Shown here in pieces: positions 16,594 to 25,144 of a stretch of DNA of 64,000 nt; position 1 is the stretch's first letter; each line of letters starts with the position of its first letter. The stretch is taken from the NCBI RefSeq assembly GCF_900169075.1, contig NZ_LT827015.1:2000158-2064157 (forward strand), read 5' to 3'. The DNA is from Chryseobacterium phocaeense (GTDB lineage Bacteria > Bacteroidota > Bacteroidia > Flavobacteriales > Weeksellaceae). Made by a program: the position numbers and the translations under genes. Under the pieces are notes generated by a model that had not been told where the DNA came from, ran no database searches, and saw nothing but the letters and a program-made list of their open reading frames with translations.

Positions 16594-19332
16594 ATGAAAA
16601 CAATACCTATTCTTTTTAGAAAAAATATTCCCCTCGTTCTATTCGCATTGCTGGGAAATGCATTATCAGCCCAGGAAGCTCTGCTGAATCCTACAACAAC
16701 CGTTTATGATGGTTTGAGCACCGACATCGAAACTTTTGTATGTCCAGCTTTCAGTATTCAGGAAACGTTGCAGGAAAATAATTCTGACCAACAGCCGGCT
16801 CCTGTTATTTTTGCAAAAAAATTTGATACTGACATCACAACCACAAATTCCGGTCTATGGGAAAAAGTAGATGATCTTCATGTATGGCGGTACAGAATCA
16901 GCTCAAAAGACGCTTATTCCATGATGTTGATCTTCAAAAACATGCGCCTTCCGGATGACACCAGCCTTTTTATTTATAACGAAGATATGAGCTATGTGGT
17001 AGGTCCGGTCACCAAGACCTACAATACGGAGAGCGGCATATTTCCCACTGAACTGATCCCCGGAAGCATCATCATCGTAGAACTCGTTATTAAAGACAGC
17101 AGCTATAAAGAAGGAACACCATACTTCACTATAGGTAATGTATCTCATGATTTCCTTGATGTATTTGATCTGGCAAGCGGTACCCAGAAACCTGGTAAAA
17201 TCCTGAAATGTCACAATGATATTAACTGCAATATCGGCAGTGAATGGCAGACTCACAAAAGAGGGGTTGCTCTTATTACCATTGGGGGTAAAGGACTTTG
17301 CTCGGGATCTTTAATCAATAATACGGCTACTAACGGAAAACCTTTATTCCTGACCGCTGACCATTGTTATGGTTTACTGAGCAACCCCGCAAACAGCGTT
17401 TTCTACTTTAACCATGAGAAGGAAAATTGCGACGGACCTAACTCAGATTACAGAAAAAACGATGATGTTATTAAAATATCAGGAGCTACCCGGGTAAGCT
17501 CTAATAATTATTCTGATATGCTATTGCTTCAATTGAATGATAGAATACCATCTTCTTATAAGCCCTATTTTCCCGGTTGGGACAGATCCGGAAACAATCC
17601 TTCCAGAGGTGTTGTGATTCACCATCCTAACGGAAATCCAAAAAAAATAACTTTAGATAATCAAACCTTAGCTCCTAATACGTCACCTGTATTAGGATGG
17701 CAATCAGGGACAATGTGGGAATCATGGCCTGACAGCGGTACTATAGAAGGAGGCTCATCAGGATCCCCCTTATTCAATCAGGAAGGAAAAATTGTGGGGC
17801 ACACTACTGCAACAAAGATTGATGGATTTACCAACGGTATATTTTCTGAACCAAAACCAAAATATGTATGCCCTCCCAATAATATATCACATTTTGGCCG
17901 TCTATCTGTAGCATGGAATAATGGAACATCAAATCAAAGCCTTAAAGAACATCTGGATCCTGGTAATACCAATCAAATATCCATACAAGGTCTTATCCCT
18001 GCTGGCTGGAGACATTACAAATTCCCGTCAGATTATGACAGCAGGAAAGTTAACAACGGTCCATATGACGTTGTACAAGTTGGGCTTGGTAACCAAATTT
18101 TCTACAGAACAAAGTATGACAAAATTAATTTGTACTACTCGACTGCTGCAGGCTGGCAGCATGGAGCGGTTCAGCCTTCCGGATCATCTGCAGTAAGTGG
18201 AGATATTGCTGTAGGTTTGGGAAATCAGGTGTTTTATAGAAATGCCAATGGAAATGTAGGAACAATGTATTGGGCCAACAATACCTGGCAGTATGGTGTG
18301 GTAGGAGGCAATGTACATGTTGCACCCCATAGTTTGGTATTAGGTGACAACAATGATGTGATTTACAGGGGCACTGATGATAAAATGCATATTTTGTACT
18401 GGAGTAATAACGCATGGCACCATGGTGTGATCTCAGGAGCTGTTAATAATAATACCAAAATTGCAGGAGATATTGTAATGGGCAATGGTGGACAGATATT
18501 TTATAGAGGCGGAGACGGAAAACTGCAGATGTATTACTGGGGTAATAATGCATGGGTACATGCCTATGTGGACCCTGCCGGAAGTAACGCTTCTTCAAAT
18601 AATAATATCCATTCCGCTCCGGGAGCTATCAGTATTGATAAAAACAATAACAATACAGTTTATTATCGTGGCGCAGACAATAGGATGCACAGATACTACT
18701 GGGGCTCCAATTCCTGGCAGCATGAATGGCTGGGAACAAACAATGATGCCAATGTGTACGGAGATGTAAGTGCTGGGGAAGGTAACCAGATTTTTTACCG
18801 TGGTACTGACGGGAAGATGCATCTATACTACCGCAGTAACAATAATACCTGGATTCATGACTGGGTGGAGACCAGCTGGCAGGCTCCCAATGCCAATAAT
18901 GTAGCTGGTTCTATAGGCGTAGGACCTGGCAACAAATTATTCTACAGGGGAAATAATGGGTTTATGCAAAACTATTTCTGGAATGCTGCACAAACGTTAA
19001 AAAACAATGGAGATTCTGAAAATTTCGGAATGGAAAAGACCCCGCCAAGCCCTACCATTCCAAAAGAAAGTATTACAGAGATCCCATCTAAACTCGTTCC
19101 AAATCCGGCAAAAGATGATGTTACATTAACAATGGAATCCCAATATAAAACTACTGTGAAGATTGTAGTGACCGATATGCAGGGAAAAACAGTAATGGAC
19201 CATTCTCAAAAAGCAGAGGCTGGAAAAAACTCTATAACATTGAACATAAATAAACTGCATAAAGGTATTTATCTTGTTAAAATCCAGGATGCCAAAGGAT
19301 CTGCTACAGTTCACAAATTAATTAAAGAATAA
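16594..19332 (+). CDS. T9SS-secreted trypsin-like protease with seven-blade lectin-like propeller
   Basis: A 912-residue exported multidomain protein. Residues 1-26 are a Sec signal peptide ending LSAQ. A serine protease domain (about 200-430) shows His257 in TADHC, Asp308 in YSDMLLL and Ser389 in GGSSGSPLF, the arrangement of Achromobacter lysyl endopeptidase (S1 family). Residues about 485-815 hold seven repeats of about 45-50 residues of the form GxGNQIFYRGTDGKMHLYYW..NNW.H, resembling PLL-type fucose-binding lectin propellers. The last about 80 residues (from NPAKDDVTL, with GIYLVKI, VHKLIKE) are a type A T9SS sorting domain, so it should reach the cell surface or medium. Lysine specificity is not established. 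A role in trimming the upstream peptide is a guess from position only. Confidence 0.88.
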   Translation: MKTIPILFRKNIPLVLFALLGNALSAQEALLNPTTTVYDGLSTDIETFVCPAFSIQETLQENNSDQQPAPVIFAKKFDTDITTTNSGLWEKVDDLHVWRYRISSKDAYSMMLIFKNMRLPDDTSLFIYNEDMSYVVGPVTKTYNTESGIFPTELIPGSIIIVELVIKDSSYKEGTPYFTIGNVSHDFLDVFDLASGTQKPGKILKCHNDINCNIGSEWQTHKRGVALITIGGKGLCSGSLINNTATNGKPLFLTADHCYGLLSNPANSVFYFNHEKENCDGPNSDYRKNDDVIKISGATRVSSNNYSDMLLLQLNDRIPSSYKPYFPGWDRSGNNPSRGVVIHHPNGNPKKITLDNQTLAPNTSPVLGWQSGTMWESWPDSGTIEGGSSGSPLFNQEGKIVGHTTATKIDGFTNGIFSEPKPKYVCPPNNISHFGRLSVAWNNGTSNQSLKEHLDPGNTNQISIQGLIPAGWRHYKFPSDYDSRKVNNGPYDVVQVGLGNQIFYRTKYDKINLYYSTAAGWQHGAVQPSGSSAVSGDIAVGLGNQVFYRNANGNVGTMYWANNTWQYGVVGGNVHVAPHSLVLGDNNDVIYRGTDDKMHILYWSNNAWHHGVISGAVNNNTKIAGDIVMGNGGQIFYRGGDGKLQMYYWGNNAWVHAYVDPAGSNASSNNNIHSAPGAISIDKNNNNTVYYRGADNRMHRYYWGSNSWQHEWLGTNNDANVYGDVSAGEGNQIFYRGTDGKMHLYYRSNNNTWIHDWVETSWQAPNANNVAGSIGVGPGNKLFYRGNNGFMQNYFWNAAQTLKNNGDSENFGMEKTPPSPTIPKESITEIPSKLVPNPAKDDVTLTMESQYKTTVKIVVTDMQGKTVMDHSQKAEAGKNSITLNINKLHKGIYLVKIQDAKGSATVHKLIKE

Positions 19333-19392
19333 TTGATTATAGGATATTCATATATTTTTAAAAACTAAGCAAATAAAACACAAATCATTACG

Positions 19393-19427
19393 AGCAGTAG
19401 AAATTTTTAAAGTTTCTGCTGCTTTTT
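19393..19427 (+). terminator. Rho-independent terminator after the protease gene
   Basis: GCAGTAGAAA near 19394-19403 pairs with TTTCTGCTGC at 19413-19422 and is followed by TTTTT. It separates the protease gene from the promoter of the second kinase gene. Confidence 0.75.
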
Positions 19428-19460
19428 CATTTAGGAATAAAGCTTATTTCCCTGTTTATA

Positions 19461-19491
19461 TTGCATTATTATCAAGCAAATTATATATTTA
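19461..19491 (+). promoter_or_regulatory. Promoter of the second sensor kinase/regulator pair
   Basis: TTG at 19461-19463 and TATATTTA at 19484-19491 with a 20-bp spacer repeat the arrangement at 12501-12531. The flanking sequence, ATTATCAA(T/G)CAAATTATA and CATTATTCAAT, is shared with copy 1 down to the GTG start, showing that the duplication included the promoter. Confidence 0.65.
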
Positions 19492-19510
19492 CAGCATTAT
19501 TCAATGCCGA

Positions 19511-22441
19511 GTGAAAAAAATATTTCTTTTTCTTTTATTTTCTTTTCTCATGCACTCCTCATCATTATTTTTTTCTCAGATCCCAGGGATGGTCAATTAT
19601 AATGAAGAAGACGGCCTGAATAATTCATATACCTACTCGCTGAGTCAGGATGCTTCCGGTTTTCTCTGGATAGGAAGCGATAACGGAATGTTCCGGTTTG
19701 ATGGGAAGGAATTCAAACATTTCGGCAGCAAAAACGGATTGAAAAACATTGATGTCCTTTCCTGTTTTCCCCTCTCCAACGGAGAAGTTTTCATTGCTCC
19801 TTTTCTGAATGATTTTGCCTACTTCAAAAATGGAAAGGTAATCAACTCAGATATGAACAGCGAAATTAAGAAAATACAGTTCTCTTATAATCCTGACTAT
19901 TACATTGATGGAAGTTCTCTGTATTTACACTCCACCTACAGCCCTGACACCATTTATATCTACAACAACGGAAAAGTGAACAGAATTCCGCTGGCTACAA
20001 AAAAAAAATCTATGGCTGGTTATTATGCCTTTGGCCTGAACATGGCTGATCATATTCTTTATCTTAAAGGCAGCAATCAAAATATTATAGCCTATGACGT
20101 TATCAGCAGAAAGAAAACCTTCTGTAATATTACCGCTGATAAAGGTACTTTCATCATCAGAAAAGGTAATATTTTCGTGTTCAGAAATAAAAGAAATATT
20201 AATGTTTATAAGCTGCATAACAAGACTTATTTTAAAAAAATTAAAAGTTACCGGGTACAGGAAAATATAGGCAAACATATTGTTGATAATAATTACCGGC
20301 TCTGGCTGTTTCTGAAATCAGGCGGAGCACTTTACTTCAAAGAGTCGCTCCTGGAAAATAGAGAATTCTCAAGGCCTGTAAAAATGATGGAAAACTACAT
20401 CATCAGTGATGTTTTGATAGATAAGGACAACAACACCTGGTTTTCTACCCGTAACAACGGACTTTTTTTCATTGCAGACCGTTTTTTCAAAAACTATATT
20501 CATCTCCCCATCAGTAATAATACCTCACACATTACGGTTATTGGCAAAAACAATGACGGGATATATCTTGGATACAATGAAGCTAAAAGCGGTGTCTATC
20601 ACAACGGAAAAGTTACGGATCTCATTTTTGAAAAGAATATCAGAATAGAGCACAAAGCTATTTTTGCAGAAGGAAATACAGTTATATTCGGTCTTACGAG
20701 CAGGCTTTTTCAGTATGACATCAAATCCAAAGAGACACATTCTTTAAACAATTTTGTGTTGAAAAATATTGTTCCTTATACACCGGGATCTGTACTGCTC
20801 TGTACATCAGAAGGACTTTTTGCCTACAACTATGGTTCGAGAAAATATACGGATGTGCTCAGCAAAGAAAGGATCTATACTGCCCTTCCCTATGCCCGTG
20901 ACAGCCTGTTTGCAGGAAGTTTTAAAGATCTGTATAAAGTGAGTACAATTACCAAAAAGAAAAAACTTTTCCTGGAGGGGTATTATTTCACAGATCTGAA
21001 AAAACTCGGAGAGAATTTATATGCCGGAGCAACTAATCTGAACGGGATCATTCTCTTTGATAAAAACTCAATTATCCGGAAAATCAACGAAAATACAGGC
21101 CTGCCCACCAGCCAGATCAAAAAAATAGAAGTTGAGAATAAAAATATCTTCTGGGCAAGCACCAATTATGGGCTCAGCAGAATAGAACTGAGAGGAAATG
21201 ATATTAAAATCAATAATTTCACCCAAACAGACGGACTTCCTTCCAATACGGTAGCCGGCTGCGTACTGTCCGGTGATACTGTGTTTGTAGGTACATCAAA
21301 GGGACTTGGTATTCTTTCGGCCAGAAGCCTGATGGAACAAAAAAAATTTATTAACAAAAAAGTAATCATCAATTCTGTTGTGATCGGGGGTAAGGAGATT
21401 TTCGATATCCACCAGGCATTGACGGGACAAACACCCGATAATGATATTACGTTCAATGTAAGTTTCCCTGATTTTACTTCACAGGGAAAAATAAGTTACC
21501 GCTATAGAATTGAAGGGCTCAGTAATGTATGGCAGACCAGCAGTTCCCAGAAAATAAGTTTTTATTCCCTGCCTCCGGGAAACTATACTTTTACCGTTTT
21601 TGGAATTGGGTACAATGGGAATCGGTCTTATGCTCCTACTAAGCTTTATTTTGAAATCCGTCCGAAATTCTGGCAGACCTGGTGGTTTAAGACCATGATC
21701 ATCAGTCTCGGCGCTGCAGCTCTATTTATAGCCATTACCCTGTATTTCCAGAAAAAAAGAAATAAAAAGCTGGAAACGCTTTATTATGAGAAAAAGATTG
21801 CCGAGCTGGAACTTCAGGCCATTAAAGCACAGATCAATCCCCATTTTATTTACAACTGTCTTAATTCCATACAGTTTCTCCTCTATAAAAAAGATTACCG
21901 GGAAACGGAAAATTATCTTGAAATATTTGCCCGGATGATCAGGAAAACCCTGCATTATTCTGAGAAAACATTTATGCCCATCAAAGAAGAGTCGGAATAT
22001 CTGTCTTTATATCTGGATATGGAAAAACTCAGGTTAAAAGACCTGTTTGATTACCGCATCAGGATTTCTGAAAAGATGGATACAAACTGGATCGTGCCTT
22101 CCCTGCTGATACAGCCATTTGTAGAAAACGCCATCAAACATGGAGTGGCCGGCTTAAAGGGCAGAAAAGGAAAAATAGAGATATTATTTGACCATGACGG
22201 AACCTCCCTCTGCGTTACCATTGAAGACAACGGTGTAGGCATCGGCAGCGGAAGACAGGCAAAAGCAGATTCTTTCGGGGTAAAATTATCTCAGAAAAGA
22301 ATTGAAACATTCAGGCAGCTTTTTGAGACTCATATACTATTAGAGATTTATGACCTTTCTGAAAAAGAGCAGAGGCCGGGAACTCAGATCAAACTTTATA
22401 TAAAACCCTATGAAAACCAAAATACAAGCATGCATCATTGA
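19511..22441 (+). CDS. Propeller-type sensor histidine kinase, LytS-like (copy 2)
   Basis: A 976-residue paralogue of the kinase at 12551 with the same domain order: signal peptide (ending FFSQ), propeller repeats, Y_Y_Y domain, membrane helix near 724-745 (after RPKFWQTWWFK), and LytS kinase with His778 in INPHFIYNCLNS and GHKL motifs ENAIKHG and EDNGVGI. It starts with GTG, there being no nearby ATG. The two copies are very similar in the first 100 residues and in the kinase, and more diverged in the middle of the sensor domain (about 110-330), as expected if they recognise related but different signals. It overlaps its regulator gene by 32 bp and lies upstream of the grasp-with-spasm peptide cluster. 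Confidence 0.92.
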   Translation: MKKIFLFLLFSFLMHSSSLFFSQIPGMVNYNEEDGLNNSYTYSLSQDASGFLWIGSDNGMFRFDGKEFKHFGSKNGLKNIDVLSCFPLSNGEVFIAPFLNDFAYFKNGKVINSDMNSEIKKIQFSYNPDYYIDGSSLYLHSTYSPDTIYIYNNGKVNRIPLATKKKSMAGYYAFGLNMADHILYLKGSNQNIIAYDVISRKKTFCNITADKGTFIIRKGNIFVFRNKRNINVYKLHNKTYFKKIKSYRVQENIGKHIVDNNYRLWLFLKSGGALYFKESLLENREFSRPVKMMENYIISDVLIDKDNNTWFSTRNNGLFFIADRFFKNYIHLPISNNTSHITVIGKNNDGIYLGYNEAKSGVYHNGKVTDLIFEKNIRIEHKAIFAEGNTVIFGLTSRLFQYDIKSKETHSLNNFVLKNIVPYTPGSVLLCTSEGLFAYNYGSRKYTDVLSKERIYTALPYARDSLFAGSFKDLYKVSTITKKKKLFLEGYYFTDLKKLGENLYAGATNLNGIILFDKNSIIRKINENTGLPTSQIKKIEVENKNIFWASTNYGLSRIELRGNDIKINNFTQTDGLPSNTVAGCVLSGDTVFVGTSKGLGILSARSLMEQKKFINKKVIINSVVIGGKEIFDIHQALTGQTPDNDITFNVSFPDFTSQGKISYRYRIEGLSNVWQTSSSQKISFYSLPPGNYTFTVFGIGYNGNRSYAPTKLYFEIRPKFWQTWWFKTMIISLGAAALFIAITLYFQKKRNKKLETLYYEKKIAELELQAIKAQINPHFIYNCLNSIQFLLYKKDYRETENYLEIFARMIRKTLHYSEKTFMPIKEESEYLSLYLDMEKLRLKDLFDYRIRISEKMDTNWIVPSLLIQPFVENAIKHGVAGLKGRKGKIEILFDHDGTSLCVTIEDNGVGIGSGRQAKADSFGVKLSQKRIETFRQLFETHILLEIYDLSEKEQRPGTQIKLYIKPYENQNTSMHH

Positions 22442-23141
22442 TGACGAACAGGATGGAAGAGATTATATTGCTCTCCTCCTGGAAAATGAATTTCCTGAGA
22501 TCCAAACTGTATTTCAGGCATCCAGTGTGGAAGAAGCGTATATCTATCTTTCCAAAAATTCACCGGACATTATCTTTCTGGATGTTCAGCTGAAAGACGG
22601 TACCGCCTTCGATCTGCTCTCAAAATTCAGGGAGCTGGATTCCCAGATTATTTTCATTACGGCATTTGAAAAATTTGCGATTCAGGCTATTAAAAACAGT
22701 GCGGCAGATTATCTGCTGAAGCCCATCAACAAAATGGATTTCATCATTGCCATCAATAAGGTCCTGGAACATATTAAAAAAAATAAAGGCTCTTCCGGTA
22801 TTTCATTATCCGACAATAAAATCAGCCTGCCGACCCTTCAGGGTTTCAAACTGACCAATATTAATGACATCATCCGTTGTGAAGCGGATTCAAGCTATAC
22901 TACTTTTTATCTGACAGATAAGACCAAAATTATTGTCTCCAAAACACTTCATGATTTTGAGGAACATCTTATCAGGTATAATTTTTTCAGGATTCATCAC
23001 AAGCACCTGATCAATCTGTTCCATCTTAAAGAATATATCAAAGGAAAAGGCGGGCAGGTCATTATGACGGATGATTCCGTGCTTGACGTTTCCGTACGCA
23101 AGAAAAATGATTTCCTTGCCAGGATAGATTTTATAGAATAA
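22410..23141 (+). CDS. LytTR-type response regulator (copy 2)
   Basis: A 243-residue paralogue of the regulator at 15438. Receiver domain: IIDDE at 9-13, Asp58 in IIFLDVQ; LytTR domain from about 140 with IIRCEADSSYTTFYL and FFRIHHKHLINLFHL. The DNA-binding half is nearly the same as in copy 1, so both regulators could recognise the same operator. It begins 32 bp before the kinase stop. Three CACTTA repeats at 21-bp intervals follow its stop codon and precede the peptide precursors, making autonomous local control of the graspetide cluster likely. Confidence 0.92.
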   Translation: MKTKIQACIIDDEQDGRDYIALLLENEFPEIQTVFQASSVEEAYIYLSKNSPDIIFLDVQLKDGTAFDLLSKFRELDSQIIFITAFEKFAIQAIKNSAADYLLKPINKMDFIIAINKVLEHIKKNKGSSGISLSDNKISLPTLQGFKLTNINDIIRCEADSSYTTFYLTDKTKIIVSKTLHDFEEHLIRYNFFRIHHKHLINLFHLKEYIKGKGGQVIMTDDSVLDVSVRKKNDFLARIDFIE

Positions 23142-23175
23142 TCATGTCAGTGATTTTCCCGACAAAACTAATTCA

Positions 23176-23265
23176 CACTTAACTGATTTTTATTTTCACT
23201 TAATTACAAACTCATTACACTTACTAATTATGGCTGGATTTCTAACCATAATCTGATTAAACTTG
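23176..23265 (+). promoter_or_regulatory. Putative LytTR operator and promoter of the grasp-with-spasm cluster
   Basis: Three direct repeats have cores CACTTA at 23176, 23197 and 23218, exactly 21 bp apart (full forms CACTTAACT, CACTTAATT, CACTTACTA). A -7-like element TAAACTTG at 23258-23265 starts 40 bp after the third core. This duplicates the geometry at 16183-16253 and 26605-26693. Transcription would start near 23272 and give an unusually long leader of about 165 nt in front of the first precursor. Confidence 0.7.
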
Positions 23266-23370
23266 TATATACATTGTTACCAGCAAGTATATTCCGGTCG
23301 CGACGGATTACAGGTTTATCCTTATTGGCCTCACATCAAAAAGGAAACAGGAAGATACAGCTATCCCTGA

Positions 23371-23876
23371 ACAAAATGCTGTACGCTGAACAATTACTTC
23401 ACGGCGGAAAGACAGAAGTACAATTAAAATCACAATATCATGAAACTGGAAAGTTTAAAATCAGAGAAATTCGAAGTCCTTAACAAAAAACAAATGCAAC
23501 GTGTGTTTGGTGGTGACTGTACAAGAGACGGTGTTTGGGCTAATGGGATGCAATACGCAAGTGATGAAGTATCTATATCCGACAAAAAAATATATCTTTA
23601 TGATGTTAATGGAAAATGTATTTTTGAAGGAACATACAAACAATAGTACTTTATTTCTATTCAGTAATAAGACTGTTCAATCAGTAAATTAAGTTCTTGA
23701 CTTACTTATTTTCAGTCGAAATAGTCTTAAAATTCTTTAATTATTTTTTTTAATAAACAGGACACAGCGATCACCTGAGTAAAATGCTGTACGCTGAACA
23801 ATTACTTCACGGCGGTAAGACAGAAGTAGAACTAAAATCACAATATCATGAAACTAGAAAGTTTAAAATCAGAGAA
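23371..23876 (+). repeat. Duplicated 5' leader of the two precursor genes, with a conserved small reading frame
   Basis: About 98 bp ending in the first codons of each precursor are almost identical (23371-23468 and 23779-23876, about five differences). Each copy contains a short frame starting ATG CTG TAC (23376-23483, 35 aa; 23784-23882, 32 aa) that reads MLYAEQLLHGGKTEV, then Q or E, then LKSQYHET. It runs over the precursor start in another frame. Upstream of the precursor ATG three substitutions exist; two are synonymous in this frame and one gives Gln/Glu. The small frame could be a translated upstream peptide or simply part of a structured leader. Confidence 0.6.
23440..23646 (+). CDS. 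gwsA: Grasp-with-spasm precursor peptide 1
   Basis: A 68-residue precursor. The leader MKLESLKSEKFEVLNKKQM ends at the GG of RVFGG (24-25), the same LESLKSEKFE start as precursor 2. The core (26-68) contains two Cys, several Asp/Glu and Ser/Thr/Lys (for example SDEVSISDKK), which would allow ATP-grasp-catalysed ester or amide crosslinks between side chains, the chemistry of graspetides; the actual links are unknown. It is the first gene after the triple LytTR operator and is co-oriented with the ATP-grasp and SPASM genes. Gene symbol follows the naming of the grasp-with-spasm system; its assignment rests on context and leader. Confidence 0.75.
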   Translation: MKLESLKSEKFEVLNKKQMQRVFGGDCTRDGVWANGMQYASDEVSISDKKIYLYDVNGKCIFEGTYKQ

Positions 23877-24075
23877 ATTTGAAGCAATGACAGCTGATAA
23901 AATGAGCGTCATTAAAGGAGGATATAATGTTGCAACCGGCGGTGGCCCTGCTTATTATCAGGGGCGTGAAATTTCAACAACCAGCGACATCAATGTCTAT
24001 AATAATGACACCAATCATTGGACCACACAAATTCTTTATCTGAAAGATGGAAGCAAAATTGTAATCTCCATGTGA
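23848..24075 (+). CDS. gwsA: Grasp-with-spasm precursor peptide 2
   Basis: A 75-residue precursor whose first 12 residues equal those of precursor 1; the leader then diverges (AMTADKMSVIKGG, GG at 24-25). The core has no Cys but is rich in Thr, Ser, Asp, Asn and Tyr: GREISTTSDINVYNNDT and a C-terminal LKDGSKIVISM. Candidate donor and acceptor side chains for ATP-grasp ring formation are therefore abundant. The 5' leader is duplicated from precursor 1. A strong hairpin follows 11 bp after the stop and separates it from the maturation enzymes. Confidence 0.75.
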   Translation: MKLESLKSEKFEAMTADKMSVIKGGYNVATGGGPAYYQGREISTTSDINVYNNDTNHWTTQILYLKDGSKIVISM

Positions 24076-24086
24076 TGTTGAATAGA

Positions 24087-24128
24087 AAATATAATGGGTT
24101 AGAAGGAATTTTTAACCCATTATATTTT
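24087..24128 (+). terminator. Strong hairpin between precursors and maturation enzymes
   Basis: AAAATATAATGGGTTA pairs with TAACCCATTATATTTT around a 9-nt loop (stem 24087-24102 with 24112-24127), followed by T and C. It should stop most transcription after the precursors and let a minority continue into the enzymes, the usual way to make precursor in excess. No independent TTG-N19-TAnnTTTG promoter was recognised in the 20 bp before the ATP-grasp gene. Confidence 0.75.
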
Positions 24129-24145
24129 TCGTAATAATTATTCGT

Positions 24146-25144
24146 ATGATTTTTATACAGTCGGCACAGAATGATTCCTCTACAAACAACATCCTTGACT
24201 GGATTCTGTATTTAGATATTCACAAAAAAATACAACGGCAGAATGATATCGCCTCCCTTGATAAGGTATCCATTCATATCAATAAAGATGTCCGGATAAA
24301 AGGAAGCACGATCAATACCATTTTTGATTCTGATGAAATCAGCCGGAGATGGTACAGAAGGGGTGCGTTTTCTTTTGATGAGATAGCTTTACCAAAGGAT
24401 CACAAAACCTCTCATGTTTCTTATCCTACACAGAATTATCTTAAAAAAGAAATGGATTATATTTTAAAATTAATTGATAAAAACATAACCCATTCCCAAA
24501 ATAGAATCAATACATATTCGGATAATGGCACTAATAAAACAGATAACCTGATCGTAGCATCACAGACAGGATTAAGAATTCCCGATACTTTAATCACCAA
24601 TGAAGCTGAAGAATTACTGCTATTTGCTCAAAAACATACAAAGATTATTACAAAAGCTATTTCTTCCAGTAATTATGAATTAAATCTCGATGATTATAAA
24701 GTTCATATGCATTGTGCGACTGAAATGATCAATATAAAAGATGTAGATCAGAAACAGAATATAAAAACGTCATTCCCTGCTTTCTACCAGCAATACATCG
24801 AAAAAAAGTATGAGCTCCGCATATTTTATCTGAAGGGTAAATTCTACACCATGGCTATCTTCTCGCAAGCCAACGAAAAAACAAAAATAGATTTCAGGAA
24901 TTATGATACCGAACGGCCGAACCGATGCGTTCCCTATCAGCTGCCAAAAGAAATTGAAGAAAAACTGCACCATTTTATGCAAAGCATTGATTTGAATTGT
25001 GGTTCTATAGACATGATCTACACCCCTGAAAAAGAATATGTCTTTCTGGAAGTAAATCCTGTAGGCCAGTTCCAGTGGCTGTCAAAAAACTGCAATTATG
25101 ATATTGAAAGAGAAATTGCTCTTGAACTTATAAAAGAAAGATGA
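24146..25144 (+). CDS. gwsG: ATP-grasp peptide maturase of the grasp-with-spasm system
   Basis: A 332-residue ATP-grasp ligase of the RimK-like, graspetide-synthetase type. Visible are the NxTNKTDNL segment (about 127-134), IPDTLITN (145-152) which marks the start of the ATP-grasp fold in these maturases, KYELRIFYLKGKFY (221-234), and the metal/ATP-binding end DMIY...FLEVNPVGQFQWLS with Asp289, Glu302 and Asn304. Such enzymes phosphorylate a side-chain carboxylate and join it to a hydroxyl or amine of the precursor. It follows the precursor hairpin and overlaps the next small gene by 4 bp (ATGA). Direct precursor recognition probably involves the LESLKSEKFE leader. Confidence 0.88.
   Translation: MIFIQSAQNDSSTNNILDWILYLDIHKKIQRQNDIASLDKVSIHINKDVRIKGSTINTIFDSDEISRRWYRRGAFSFDEIALPKDHKTSHVSYPTQNYLKKEMDYILKLIDKNITHSQNRINTYSDNGTNKTDNLIVASQTGLRIPDTLITNEAEELLLFAQKHTKIITKAISSSNYELNLDDYKVHMHCATEMINIKDVDQKQNIKTSFPAFYQQYIEKKYELRIFYLKGKFYTMAIFSQANEKTKIDFRNYDTERPNRCVPYQLPKEIEEKLHHFMQSIDLNCGSIDMIYTPEKEYVFLEVNPVGQFQWLSKNCNYDIEREIALELIKER

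Noticed and set aside
23274..23375. Longer reading frame before the first precursor peptide
   Set aside because: Only the part from 23376 is shared with the second leader copy; the earlier part has no counterpart and begins at the predicted transcription start.
23699..23750. A fourth LytTR-type operator before precursor 2
   Set aside because: Only one weak box (GACTTACTT) is present, with no 21-bp partner and a poor -7 element; precursor 2 is probably read from the upstream promoter.
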